The notes beneath the pieces were generated by a model. That model did not search any database. It had not been told where the DNA came from and saw nothing but the letters and a program-made list of their open reading frames with translations. A DNA stretch of 64,000 bases from Coriobacteriaceae bacterium (GTDB lineage: Bacteria > Actinomycetota > Coriobacteriia > Coriobacteriales > UMGS124). Within the stretch, counting starts at the first letter, position 1; each line of letters opens with the position of its first letter. A program made the position numbers and the translations under genes. This document shows, piece after piece, positions 15,629 through 22,770 of the stretch. The stretch spans positions 32,818 to 96,817 of the forward strand of contig JAHZGC010000014.1 of the NCBI GenBank assembly GCA_019421015.1. Direction: 5' to 3'.

Positions 15629-16486
15629 CTACAGCCGTGCCAGCACGCCGCGCACCACGGCCTCGAGGTCGGCCACCCCCTGCCCGGCGGCCCGGTTCAC
15701 GTCCTCTGAGGTGATGGGCTCGTCGAGCATGCCGGCCGCCATGTTGGTGACCAACGACAGGCCGAGCACCTCCATGCCGCAGTGGACGGCGGCGATGACC
15801 TCCCAGACGGTGCTCATGCCCACGAGGTCGGCCCCCAGCGTGCGGAAGGCCCGGATCTCGGCCGGCGTCTCGAACGACGGGCCGGTCACGCCCAGGTAGA
15901 CGCCCTCCTCCAACACGTATCCGCGGTTCTGGGCCGCCTCCTGGGCCAGGTCCCGCAGGCGCGGGCTGTAGGCGTGGGACATGTCGGGGAACCGCTCGCC
16001 CACGGCGTCGTCGTTCGGCCCCACGAGGGGGTTGCGCCCCGTGAGGTTAATATGGTCGGCGATGGCCACCGCCTGTCCGGGGCGATAGCCGGTGTTGACG
16101 CCGCCTGCGGCGTTGGTCGCCACAAAGGTCGATGCTCCCAGACGGCGGGCCAGGCGTACGGGAAAGACCACCGTGGAGGGCGCATAGCCCTCGTAGGGGT
16201 GCAGCCTGCCCTGCATGCAGAGGACGGGCGTGCCTTCAAGCGTGCCGGCAACGAAGCGTCCCTCGTGGCCCGGCGCGGTGGAGCGGCCCATGCCCGGAAC
16301 CGCGGCGTAGGGCACGACGATGGGGTTCTCTACCGCCGCAGCCAGGCCGTTGAGCCCACTGCCCAGGGTGATGAGCGCCTGGGGGGCAAACCCCGGCGGC
16401 AACAGGTCGCGCAGGGTTGCGGCGGCCTCGGCGAGCATGTCGGTGACCTTGACCGCGGGTGTGTCGGGAAGGCGGGTGTCAGCCAT
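15629..16486 (-). CDS. punA: Purine nucleoside phosphorylase
   Basis: A 285-residue cytosolic enzyme splitting inosine/guanosine-type nucleosides with phosphate to base plus ribose-1-phosphate. GSGLNG (phosphate loop), PGHEGRFVAG, GRLHPYEGY, ATNAAGGVN, GPSFETPAEIRA and DLVGMSTVWE are hallmark trimeric PNP motifs; an Asn before DEP... rather than the AMP-type residues suggests 6-oxopurine preference. It lies 15 bp downstream of the deaminase gene, which would convert adenine-type nucleosides into its substrates: a purine salvage pair. Length is normal for PunA. Confidence 0.93.
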   Translation of the reverse strand: MADTRLPDTPAVKVTDMLAEAAATLRDLLPPGFAPQALITLGSGLNGLAAAVENPIVVPYAAVPGMGRSTAPGHEGRFVAGTLEGTPVLCMQGRLHPYEGYAPSTVVFPVRLARRLGASTFVATNAAGGVNTGYRPGQAVAIADHINLTGRNPLVGPNDDAVGERFPDMSHAYSPRLRDLAQEAAQNRGYVLEEGVYLGVTGPSFETPAEIRAFRTLGADLVGMSTVWEVIAAVHCGMEVLGLSLVTNMAAGMLDEPITSEDVNRAAGQGVADLEAVVRGVLARL

Positions 16487-16501
16487 GGGTCGCTCGATTC
16501 T

Positions 16502-17899
16502 CTAGAGCATCTTGACGATGCGCTCGGTGGCGGCGTCCACCTCGCGCTGGGCGCGCTCGACGTCGACGGTCGGCCACTCCCCGTCGCGGTAGAGCACCCG
16601 CCCGTCCACCATGGTGAGCACCACCTCCGCGCCGCTGGCGGCGTAGACCACGTTGGCGGCCACGTCGGTGGCCGGGTGCATCCAGGGCACGTCGACGTCG
16701 AGCACCGCAAGGTCGGCCCGGTTGCCCACGGCGACGCTGCCGCAGTCGTAACGGCCCTGGGCAAGCGCGCCCGCCCGCGTGGCGGCATAGAGCGCCTGGC
16801 GGGGGGTCACGGCCGTCGGGTCACCGGTCGCCCCCTTGTACAGGGTGGCGAAGAGGTAGGCGTCGCGGAACAGGTTGTGGGCGTTGTTGCTGGCCGGCCC
16901 GTCGGTGCCCAGGGCCACGTTCACGCCGGCGGCAAGCATGGCGGGCACGGGGGCAAAGCCGCTCGCCAGCTTGAGGTTGCTCGCGGGGTTGCAGGCCACC
17001 GTGGCGCCGTGCCCGGCCAGCACCGCGATGTCGTCCTCGTCGACCCACACGCAGTGAGCCGCCACCACGGGGTTGTCGAAGATGCCGCATTCCTCCAGGA
17101 ACCGCACGGGCGAGAGACCCCCATGCCGCGCCCGGCACTCCTCGACCTCCCGGCGTGTCTCCGACACGTGGACCTGCACGATCGAGCCGTGCTCGAGCGC
17201 CTCCTCGGCGAGCCCCCGGCACACGGCCGGCCCGTTGGTGTACTCCGCGTGCACGCAGAGGTCCACCTTGATGCGCCCGTCTCCGGCGCCGTCCCACGCC
17301 TCTAGCAGGTGCGCGTTGGCCTGCGCCTCGGGGAGCTCCCGATAGGAGGGGGCGTCGAAGGCGGCGATGCTGCGGGCCACGTTGCACTTGATTCCCGACG
17401 CCAGCACCGCCTCGCAGCGCGCGTCGTCAAAGAAGTACATGTCCGAGAAGCCCGCGCAGCCGAAGCGCAGCATCTCGGCGATGGCGAGCTCGGTGGCGGG
17501 TCCCGCGGCCGCGTCGTCGATGCATGCCTCGAAGGGAAAGACCTTCGTGTTGAGCCAGTCCTGCAGGGCCAGGTTCTCGGCGTAGCCGCGCAGGAGCGTC
17601 ATGGGGGCGTGCGCGTGGGCGTTGTAGAGGGCGGGCATGAGGAGCTTGCCGCGCCCGTCGTAGCGCTCGCCGTAGGAGGCGGCGTCTGAGGGCTCGCAAT
17701 CGCCGATGTAGGCGATGCGCCCGTTGCGTACCCCCACGTAGCGGCCTGTCTGGTGGACAAAGTCCTCGTCGAGCAGGCCGATGGCGCAGAAGAGCGTGCC
17801 CGCGGGCCCTTGCGCCGCGAGGGCGGGGGACGCGACCGCGGAGGCGCAGGCGGCCCCGGCGGCTTGGACGAACTGGCGACGGTTGAGCGCGGTGGTCAT
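16502..17899 (-). CDS. Amidohydrolase, MTA/S-adenosylhomocysteine deaminase type, with Tat-like signal
   Basis: A 465-residue metal-dependent deaminase. NAHAHAPMTLLRGYAENLALQDWL, VHAEYTNG, VHVSET, AAHCVWVDEDDI and NPASNLKLASG...ALGTDGPASNN are the zinc-site and substrate motifs of the MtaD/SsnA-like group acting on adenosine-type nucleosides. Unusually it starts with NRRQFVQAAG, a hydrophobic stretch and ALA-A, i.e. a twin-arginine export signal, though family members are normally cytosolic. AGGAGG is five bases before the ATG at 17899. Export would make it an extracytoplasmic nucleoside deaminase; the following PNP has no signal. Family secure, substrate inferred. Confidence 0.82.
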   Translation of the reverse strand: MTTALNRRQFVQAAGAACASAVASPALAAQGPAGTLFCAIGLLDEDFVHQTGRYVGVRNGRIAYIGDCEPSDAASYGERYDGRGKLLMPALYNAHAHAPMTLLRGYAENLALQDWLNTKVFPFEACIDDAAAGPATELAIAEMLRFGCAGFSDMYFFDDARCEAVLASGIKCNVARSIAAFDAPSYRELPEAQANAHLLEAWDGAGDGRIKVDLCVHAEYTNGPAVCRGLAEEALEHGSIVQVHVSETRREVEECRARHGGLSPVRFLEECGIFDNPVVAAHCVWVDEDDIAVLAGHGATVACNPASNLKLASGFAPVPAMLAAGVNVALGTDGPASNNAHNLFRDAYLFATLYKGATGDPTAVTPRQALYAATRAGALAQGRYDCGSVAVGNRADLAVLDVDVPWMHPATDVAANVVYAASGAEVVLTMVDGRVLYRDGEWPTVDVERAQREVDAATERIVKML

Positions 17900-17970
17900 G
17901 ACGGCCTCCTGGGTGAGATGGACGACGGCGCGACGATGGGGACATTCTCCCACATCGGTCGGGGGCGTTC

Positions 17971-18101
17971 TGCCAAAACCTACACCGCGTGTGCGGTGGA
18001 GGTGTCAAAAAGGCGTTTGCGTGAACGGCATTATGGCAAATCACCGCACACGAGGCGGAAGTTTTGACAGGTCGGGCACGCACAAGGCGTGGGTTTTGGC
18101 A
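17971..18101. repeat. 131-bp symmetric element, four 26-bp units (family 2, copy 1)
   Basis: Units resemble TGCCAAAA-N5-CGCCCCGTGTGYGG. Two are on the plus strand (17971-17996, 18003-18028) and two on the minus strand (18044-18069, 18076-18101). Spacing is exactly 32 bp within each pair, with 6-bp gaps and a 15-bp centre. The second copy at 41296-41426 has identical geometry. The right half also encodes the last ~19 residues and the stop of the adjacent glycosyltransferase. Confidence 0.8.
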
Positions 18102-19258
18102 AGCCGCCTGCCGGGGTGTGCCGGCGGTCTCCAGCCCGCGCCATATATGCCCAACACGAGCCGGTAGGCGTCGAGCAGGGCCGCCGAGGCGCGGTCCCAT
18201 CCCTGGGCCAGAGCCGCCTGGCACCCTGCGTCGGCGATGCGGCGGCGCAGCGGCTCGCTGTCCAGCAGCCTTTCGAGCGCCTGCTCCAGGGCCGTCGGGT
18301 CGTCCGGGTCGTACACCATGCCGTTCACGCCGTCCCTGATTTGCTCGCAGGTGGCGGGGCTGGCCGCCGCGACCACCGCGACCCCGCTCGCCTGGGCTTC
18401 CAAGATCACGAGCCCCAACGTCTCGGTGGTGCTTGGGAACACGAACGCGTCGGCGCTGGCAAAGGCGCTCGAGAGCTCCTCGCCGCCGAGAAACCCGGTG
18501 AACACCGTGGGCGTTCCTGCAAAGAGCCGCCTCATGGGCTCCAGGGCGGGCCCGTCGCCCACCACGGCCAGCGACCATTCGGGGTGCCGGCGCATCACGG
18601 GCTCCAAGCTCGCGAGGTTCTTCTCCGCCGCTACCCGCCCCACATAGAGGAGCAGCGGACGTTCAGGGTGCCCCCCGCTGAGCCTCTCGCGCATCGCCGC
18701 GCTGGCAAACCGCGGGTCGCGGGCGTCGAGATCGACCCCGCGCGGCAACACGGCCACGTGGGCCACGCCGCGTTCCCGGAGCTTCTGTGCCATGGCACGG
18801 CTCGTGGCCAGGGTGAGCGGGGCCTGGTTGTGCAGCCGACGCTCGTACCAGGTGCCCGGCCGCTTGATGGTGCGCAGGGGGCCGTAGTAGTCCAGGTAGG
18901 CGATCGTGTCGGTGTGGTAGGAGGTCACGAGCGGCAAGCCCAGGCGCGTGCAGGCCTGCACGGCGGCGAGGCCGATCATGTCGGGCTGCCACACATGTAC
19001 GACGTCGGGTTTAAACGCCTGCAGGTAGCGGGCGACCTTGGGCGAGGGCGTCCCCCAGGGGCGCGAGCGGTACACGGGCCAGGTGATCGCCTTCACGCCC
19101 AGCACCGGCGCGCCGTCGTAGTCGCGCACGCCCAGGTCGGGGGCGACCACGGCGAGCTCGTGGCCCTGGGCCGCGAGCCAGTCGATGCCGTGGGCGAGCC
19201 GGGTGACCACCCCGTCCACCGAGGGCAGGAAGGTCTCTGTGACGAGGGCGATGCGCAT
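18041..19258 (-). CDS. GT4 glycosyltransferase, sulfoquinovosyltransferase (SqdX/SQD2) type
   Basis: A 405-residue GT-B enzyme. N-terminal MRIALVTETFLPSVDGVVTRL and YHTDTIAYLDYYGPL, then RFASAAMRERLSGGHPE, LLLYVGRVAAEKNL, VVGDGP, VFTGFLGGEELSSAFASADAF and FPSTTETLGLVILEA follow, segment by segment, the cyanobacterial SqdX and plant SQD2 pattern. Those enzymes move sulfoquinovose from UDP-sulfoquinovose to diacylglycerol at the inner membrane face. An SQD1-like gene 1.6 kb away supplies the donor. A PimB/MgtA-type mannosyltransferase is the alternative. ATG 19258 has GAGAAG upstream. The C-terminus (AKTHALCVPDLSKLPPRVR) is encoded inside the 131-bp repeat element, so it is probably not native. 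Confidence 0.75.
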   Translation of the reverse strand: MRIALVTETFLPSVDGVVTRLAHGIDWLAAQGHELAVVAPDLGVRDYDGAPVLGVKAITWPVYRSRPWGTPSPKVARYLQAFKPDVVHVWQPDMIGLAAVQACTRLGLPLVTSYHTDTIAYLDYYGPLRTIKRPGTWYERRLHNQAPLTLATSRAMAQKLRERGVAHVAVLPRGVDLDARDPRFASAAMRERLSGGHPERPLLLYVGRVAAEKNLASLEPVMRRHPEWSLAVVGDGPALEPMRRLFAGTPTVFTGFLGGEELSSAFASADAFVFPSTTETLGLVILEAQASGVAVVAAASPATCEQIRDGVNGMVYDPDDPTALEQALERLLDSEPLRRRIADAGCQAALAQGWDRASAALLDAYRLVLGIYGAGWRPPAHPGRRLAKTHALCVPDLSKLPPRVR

Positions 19259-19408
19259 GGGCTTCTCGGCTTTCCCAAGACGGCGTGACCAGACGATAGG
19301 CGAGTCTACCAAATCCACGCCCCTCTCCAGGCCATTCTCCGAACCCACGCCCCTGTTGGCCCCCTTGCGCATAATTCAGTCGGCACAAGGGTAGATTTCT
19401 GAAACCAA

Positions 19409-19420
19409 AGTGATATCACT
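19409..19420. promoter_or_regulatory. Perfect palindrome upstream of the SPFH gene
   Basis: AGTGATATCACT is a perfect 12-bp palindrome 70 bp before the SPFH start, next to a -10-like TATCAT (19425-19430). The Arc-type DNA-binding protein encoded as the second gene of the unit is a candidate autoregulator. Binding is inferred. Confidence 0.45.
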
Positions 19421-19489
19421 ATGCTATCATGCACTCATCAACCTACGGCGGCGCCGGCGCGTCGCCCGTCCCCAAGGAGCGCGATTCCC

Positions 19490-20422
19490 ATGGCAGACCA
19501 ACCCTCCATCCAGCCCACGGCCGAGAAGGCCGCCCAGTCCAAGTCCGGCTGGGGCATGCTGGCCCTCGGCCTCCTCATGGTCGTGGGCGGCGTGGTTCTG
19601 TTCGTTGCCAGCATCGTGGCGGGGGAGACCGGGGGCTACACCGTGCTCCAGGGCGTGCTCATCCCCGTGGCGGTGGTGCTGTTCATCGCCGGCCTCGTGC
19701 TGCTGCTCGGCCTCTTTATCGTGCAGCCCAACATGGCGCGCGTCATGGTGTTCTTTGGCGACTACCGCGGCACCGAGAAGCGCGAGGGCATGCGTTGGGT
19801 GAACCCCTTCACCACCAAGAAGGCCATATCGCTGCGGGCCCGCACCCTGAACGGCGAGCACCTCAAGGTCAACGACAAGCTCGGCAACCCCATCGAGATC
19901 GCCAACGTCGTGGTGTGGCACGTGGGCAACACCGCCCGCGCCACCTTCGACGTCGAGAACTACGAGTCGTTCGTGGCGGCCCAGAGCGAGAGCGCCCTGC
20001 GCCACGTGGCGAGCCTCTACGCCTACGACCACATGGACGCCAGCGACGCCGAGACCCACGAGATCACCCTGCGTAGCAACATGGCCGAGGTGAGCGCGGC
20101 CCTCAAGGAGGAGCTGCAGCGCAACCTCGATGTGGCCGGCGTGGTGGTCGACGAGGCCCGCATCACCCATTTGGCCTACGCCCCCGAGATCGCCCAGGCC
20201 ATGCTGCGCCGCCAGCAGGCCGACGCCGTGATCGCGGCGCGCGAGAAGATCGTGCGCGGCGCGGTGGACATGGTTGAGATGGCGCTCACCGAGCTTTCTG
20301 ACAAGCACGTGGTCGAGCTCGACAACGAGCGCCGTGCCGCCATGGTGAGCAACCTGCTCGTGGTACTCTGCGGTGAGTCCGACGCGCAGCCCGTGTTGAA
20401 CACCGGCACCCTGTACCAGTAA
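19490..20422 (+). CDS. SPFH/Band 7 (stomatin-like) membrane protein
   Basis: A 310-residue protein with two membrane helices (about 21-45 and 55-80) followed by an SPFH domain (FIVQPNMARVMVFFGDYRGTEKREGMRWVNPF ... ARTLNGEHLKVNDKLGNPIEIANVVVWHV) and a helical region (LKEELQRNLDVAGVVVDEARITHLAYAPEIAQAMLRRQQADAVI) that drives oligomerisation. Such proteins scaffold membrane microdomains. AAGGAG is nine bases before ATG 19490. It is followed after 12 bp by an Arc-type regulator, a pairing seen in other actinobacteria. Its place between two probable sulfolipid genes suggests a membrane-organisation role, which is inference. Confidence 0.85.
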   Translation: MADQPSIQPTAEKAAQSKSGWGMLALGLLMVVGGVVLFVASIVAGETGGYTVLQGVLIPVAVVLFIAGLVLLLGLFIVQPNMARVMVFFGDYRGTEKREGMRWVNPFTTKKAISLRARTLNGEHLKVNDKLGNPIEIANVVVWHVGNTARATFDVENYESFVAAQSESALRHVASLYAYDHMDASDAETHEITLRSNMAEVSAALKEELQRNLDVAGVVVDEARITHLAYAPEIAQAMLRRQQADAVIAAREKIVRGAVDMVEMALTELSDKHVVELDNERRAAMVSNLLVVLCGESDAQPVLNTGTLYQ

Positions 20423-20434
20423 GCGAGGAAGCCC

Positions 20435-20647
20435 GTGGCCGAGCGCAAACAATATCCTCTGCGCATAGACGCCGACGTGTGGTCGGCCGTCCAAAAGTGG
20501 GCGGCCGACGACTTTCGCAGCGTGAACGCCCAGGTGGAGTGGATTCTGCGCGACGCCTTGCGCAAGGCCGGGAGGCTGCCCGGGCAAGAGATTACGGAAG
20601 AGGGGTCGAGCCAGGAGCCCGTAGGGGAGAAGCCCGCGGGGGAGTAG
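20435..20647 (+). CDS. Arc-type ribbon-helix-helix DNA-binding protein
   Basis: A 70-residue protein. Residues 4-45 (RKQYPLRIDADVWSAVQKWAADDFRSVNAQVEWILRDALRKAG) form the beta strand plus two helices of Arc/MetJ-type dimeric repressors; the rest is a short acidic tail. GTG start with GAGGAAG upstream, 12 bp after the SPFH gene, so the two are co-transcribed. It is not obviously an antitoxin because no toxin gene is adjacent. The palindrome at 19409 is a plausible operator. Confidence 0.8.
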   Translation: MAERKQYPLRIDADVWSAVQKWAADDFRSVNAQVEWILRDALRKAGRLPGQEITEEGSSQEPVGEKPAGE

Positions 20648-20783
20648 GAGCCAGCGGGCGGCTTGACGGGACGAGGAATCATGTTCATTAGTATCCGGTG
20701 GATGAGACCCTGTTCGGAAGCGGCGCTTATCTCTGAGCGTCCTCAAATTCTCGCGTAAAGTCGCAAGAGGCCTTCCTCGTGCT

Positions 20784-20829
20784 TGAGCCCGGAGAGTCCC
20801 GTTCGAACCAGTAGGGACTCCCGGGCTCA
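20784..20829. terminator. Strong hairpin between convergent RHH and sqdB-like genes
   Basis: TGAGCCCGGAGAGTCCC (20784-20800) pairs with GGGACTCCCGGGCTCA (20814-20829) with one bulged base and a 13-nt loop. It lies between two converging genes. No T tract follows, so rho-independent action is unproven. Confidence 0.5.
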
Positions 20830-20856
20830 GTCTGCCCGCTATTTCCAGTCCGCCCG

Positions 20857-22011
20857 CTACCTCCACTTTGGCGAGTTGCAGATCACCTTGGGGTCGATGC
20901 GGTCCTTGTGCTCGACGGCCGTCTGCAGGATCGCCGCCACGGTGGCGTCGTCGAGCAGGTGCGGCTCGAGCCCCAGGTCGAGCAGGCTCGTGTTCACGGC
21001 GTTGAAGTAGTGGTCGTCCTCACGCTCCACGCGGGGGTTCTCCAGATGCTCGACCTCGACCTCGATGCCGGCGGCCTCGCGGGCCACGCGCTGCACGGTG
21101 GCGGCCAGCTGGTTCACGCTGAACCACTGGGTGAGCTGGTTCATGACGCGCATCTTGCCGGGCTCGGCCGGGTTCAGGCAGGCGAGCTCGATGCAGCGCA
21201 CCGTGTCGACGATGTTGATGTAGCCGCGGGTCTGGCCGCCGCGGCCGTACACGGTAAGGGGGTGGCCGATGGCCGCCTGGGCGATAAAGCGGTCCAGGGC
21301 CGTGCCAAAGACGCCGTCGTAGTCAAAGCGGTTGGCCAGGCGCGGGTCGAGCAGGGTCTCGGGGGTGTGCACGTTGTACACGACGCCCTGGTTCAGGTCG
21401 GTGGCGCGGATGCCCCACGTGCGGCAGGCAAAGTAGATGTTGTTGGAGTCGTGCACCTTGGTCAGGTGGTAGTAGGAGCCCGGCGACTTGGGGTAGAGGA
21501 AGGTCTCGGTGCGGCCCTTGTGCTCAACCGTGAGGTAGCCCTCCTCGATGTCGATGTTGGGCTGGCCGTACTCACCCATGGTGCCGAGCTTCACCAGGTG
21601 GCAGTCGGGGGCGAACTCCTTGATGGCGTAGAGCACGTTGAGGTTGCCGATCACGTTGTTCTCGTGGGTGTACACGGCGTGCTCGCGGTCGATCATGGAG
21701 TAGGGGGCGCTGCGCTGCTCGGCAAAGTGCACAAAGGCCTCGGGCTTCTCCTGCTCAAAGACCTGCCGCAAGAAGTCGTAGTGGGTGAGGTCTCCCTCGT
21801 AGACGGCGATCTTGTTGCCGGTGAGCTCCTCCCAGGCGGCCACGCGCTCGTCGAGGCTGGCGATGGGGGTGATCGAGTCGGTCCCGAGCTCGCGGTCGAT
21901 CTTGCGGCGCACCAGGTTGTCGACGATGCTCACCTGATGGCCCCGCTTTGAGAGGTACAGGGCCGTGGGCCACCCGCAGAACCCGTCTCCACCCGCTACG
22001 ACGATCCTCAT
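20857..22011 (-). CDS. sqdB: UDP-sulfoquinovose synthase (SQD1/SqdB-like)
   Basis: A 384-residue NAD-dependent SDR enzyme that adds sulfite to UDP-glucose to make UDP-sulfoquinovose, the head-group donor of sulfolipid. The N-terminus GGDGFCGWPTALYLSKRGH and RRKIDRELGTDSITPI, then EQRSAPYSMIDRE, NNVIGNLNVLYAIKEF and LVKLGTMGEYGQPNIDIEEG, are diagnostic of SQD1 rather than generic sugar epimerases. The catalytic set is Thr144, Tyr181 and Lys185 (YHLTK). AGGAGG precedes ATG 22011. With the SqdX/SQD2-like gene it makes a plausible two-enzyme sulfolipid pathway. The family is very clear; the product in this organism is inferred. Confidence 0.88.
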   Translation of the reverse strand: MRIVVAGGDGFCGWPTALYLSKRGHQVSIVDNLVRRKIDRELGTDSITPIASLDERVAAWEELTGNKIAVYEGDLTHYDFLRQVFEQEKPEAFVHFAEQRSAPYSMIDREHAVYTHENNVIGNLNVLYAIKEFAPDCHLVKLGTMGEYGQPNIDIEEGYLTVEHKGRTETFLYPKSPGSYYHLTKVHDSNNIYFACRTWGIRATDLNQGVVYNVHTPETLLDPRLANRFDYDGVFGTALDRFIAQAAIGHPLTVYGRGGQTRGYINIVDTVRCIELACLNPAEPGKMRVMNQLTQWFSVNQLAATVQRVAREAAGIEVEVEHLENPRVEREDDHYFNAVNTSLLDLGLEPHLLDDATVAAILQTAVEHKDRIDPKVICNSPKWR

Positions 22012-22199
22012 GCGCAAAACCTCCTTGCCTGGACCGCGGGTCTTGGTACCCACGGTGACAGCCGGTCAAAAGCGTGGACGGCACCCCATTATGATGGTGG
22101 GTCAGGCATTTGCCCCGAGGCTTGGGCTTGCTTCATGAAAACATGAGGTGCTATAACAATCCTCAAAGAACGGTCGTGCTCCGCTTGCCCTATGGAGTT

Positions 22200-22229
22200 T
22201 TGCCGTGTGGGTTCTTTTTGTGGTAGACT
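22200..22229 (+). promoter_or_regulatory. Probable promoter of rpmB
   Basis: TTGCCG (22200-22205) and TAGACT (22224-22229) are separated by 18 bp. Transcription would begin near 22236, giving a ~60-nt leader to rpmB. Assignment is by consensus only. Confidence 0.45.
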
Positions 22230-22298
22230 TCAACAGTTGCCGATTTTGAGCGCGGCGGTATTGCCGTGCGCCTACGTTTGATCGAAGGAGTTCCAACA

Positions 22299-22493
22299 AT
22301 GTCCCAGGTTTGCGAAGTCTGCGGCAAGCACCCGGTGGCCGCTCGCTCCATCAGCCACTCCCACCGCGTCACCAACCGTGTTCAGCGTCCGAACGTGCAG
22401 AACGTGTACGTCGTCGACCAGAAGACCGGCACGCGTCGCAAGATGAAGGTCTGCACCAAGTGCCTCAAGGCCGGTAAGGTCGTTCGCGGCTAA
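22299..22493 (+). CDS. rpmB: 50S ribosomal protein L28
   Basis: A 64-residue ribosomal protein. MSQVCEVCGKHPVAARSISHSHRVTNRVQRPNVQ and KVCTKCLKAGKVVRG are typical; two CxxC pairs give the zinc-binding (C+) form of L28. GAAGGAG precedes the ATG at 22299. Monocistronic: its own promoter upstream and a clear intrinsic terminator directly downstream. Confidence 0.96.
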   Translation: MSQVCEVCGKHPVAARSISHSHRVTNRVQRPNVQNVYVVDQKTGTRRKMKVCTKCLKAGKVVRG

Positions 22494-22529
22494 ACAGCTA
22501 AGCGGTTATTGCACAAACTCGTTTTGAAG

Positions 22530-22558
22530 GACCTCCAGTGACTGGGGGTCTTTTTTTT
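22530..22558 (+). terminator. Intrinsic terminator of rpmB
   Basis: GACCTCCAG pairs with CTGGGGGTC around a 3-nt loop and runs into eight T residues (22551-22558), a textbook rho-independent terminator. Confidence 0.9.
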
Positions 22559-22770
22559 GTTTGCTGAACGACCCCTCGACGGTCGCGTTGCCCGCCTGAG
22601 GCCGCCTGTCCGTATGTTTCTTCCACGGATTGCCGTCGCCCAAGAGTTTGTTTCGGGGCGGCGGGCACACACTCGAAACCGGTGCGCATCGGGTTGCGCC
22701 CGAACGGTTTATCAAGGGAGAAGGCGTCTTTGGGCCTGCGGCGTGCGGCCGGGGCTACAGGGGTGGTTGT

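Noticed and set aside
20784..20829. Possible tRNA, because GTTCGAACC looks like a T-loop
   Set aside because: The loop enclosed by the stem is 13 nt rather than 7, no anticodon arm or acceptor stem could be paired, and it fits better as a simple hairpin between convergent genes.
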